28,730 nucleotides of DNA from a virus. Each line of letters starts with the position of its first letter. The stretch's first letter is position 1. Location: positions 1 to 28,730 of the IMG/VR virus record IMGVR_UViG_3300025168_000468; one strand, given 5' to 3'. Both the position numbers and the translations under genes were made by a program. Under the pieces are notes generated by a model. It saw only the letters and a list, made by a program, of their open reading frames with translations. It did no database searches and was not told the origin of the DNA. Of the stretch, positions 28,606 through 28,730 are shown piece by piece.

Positions 28606-28730
28606 TTAATGTTGCAGATAATCGACGTTGCCGATATCAGCGCTCCAGCACTTGCGGCATGATCCACAATGGCCGAAGTCGCGGGCCTTCCTTTCTTTGC
28701 GATCCATTGCGTGATGCTCTTCGTGCGATA
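28606..28730 (-). CDS. Small zinc-ribbon-like protein, possibly continuing past window
   Basis: The frame is open to the right edge. An internal ATG at 28707 gives a 33 aa product (MDRKERKARDFGHCGSCRKC, then W and an Asp-rich end), but upstream codons (His/Glu-rich) are also open, so the start may lie outside. Three Cys in CGSCRKC plus the preceding His look like a metal site. Stop TAA at 28606-28608. Too short to name. Confidence 0.5.
   Translation of the reverse strand, partial: SHEEHHAMDRKERKARDFGHCGSCRKCWSADIGNVDYLQH

Noticed and set aside
1-28730. tRNA genes, CRISPR arrays, insertion sequences, integrase or att sites
   Set aside because: I looked on both strands and saw no cloverleaf-type block, no regularly spaced repeats, no transposase or integrase and no inverted-repeat ends. 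Only the two in-gene repeats are present.

Overview
The window is about half of the genome of a tailed, lytic double-stranded DNA phage of podovirus type. It shows no rRNA, no tRNA, no CRISPR array and no cellular operon. The best single marker is the family A DNA polymerase on the minus strand (21051-23165). It carries a DnaJ-type CxxCxGxG zinc-finger pair between its exonuclease and polymerase domains. That insertion is the published hallmark of phage HMO-2011 (host: the marine SAR116 bacterium Puniceispirillum marinum) and its relatives. A class II ribonucleotide reductase, ThyX, a MazG-like hydrolase, a T7-type endonuclease I and a split primase/helicase fit a marine alphaproteobacterial host. 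The host assignment is inference.

Layout. The left arm (1-12206) reads rightward. It starts inside a membrane protein gene that runs off the left edge, then has two tiny membrane/coiled-coil proteins. A block of late virion genes (978-10084) follows: two Gln/Asn/Gly-rich proteins with internal repeats, a Met/Pro/Glu-rich protein and two putative internal or ejection proteins, the last of 1401 aa. A consensus sigma-70 promoter sits inside this block at 3804-3832. Next comes a lysis and accessory cassette: an MscS-like mini-protein, a three-TM holin, an A-type iron-sulfur carrier (IscA/HesB family), three very small basic or Cys-rich proteins and a GH24 endolysin. Terminase, portal, major capsid and tail genes are not present and presumably lie outside.

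The right arm (12330-28730) reads entirely leftward and meets the left arm at about 12.2-12.33 kb. From right to left (the direction of transcription) it holds a bank of small early-type genes (27.5-28.7 kb), a DUF932-like protein, short unknown genes, a 2OG-Fe(II) oxygenase-like protein, TOPRIM primase, DnaB/gp4-like helicase, DNA polymerase, an unknown 289 aa protein, a Cas4/RecB-like Fe-S nuclease, T7-like endonuclease I, class II NrdJ, an Rmf-like protein, a MazG-like protein, endonuclease VII-like nuclease, ThyX and a second bank of small genes, one with a clear signal peptide. Three more promoters of the form TTGACA-17 bp-TAnnnn lie on this strand at 21.0, 27.5 and 28.6 kb, so the phage probably relies on host sigma-70 RNA polymerase for these units. 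No phage RNA polymerase gene is visible here.

How the genes fit together: NrdJ, ThyX and MazG remodel the nucleotide pool. Primase, helicase and polymerase copy the DNA. The Fe-S nuclease and two different junction-resolving nucleases process recombination or packaging intermediates. Several proteins are predicted to need iron or Fe-S clusters, which gives a possible reason for the phage's own A-type carrier. Genes are tightly packed, with many ATGA, TAATG or abutting junctions. No stretch over 300 bases lacks a gene; the longest gap is 27318-27503, which holds a promoter and inverted repeats.
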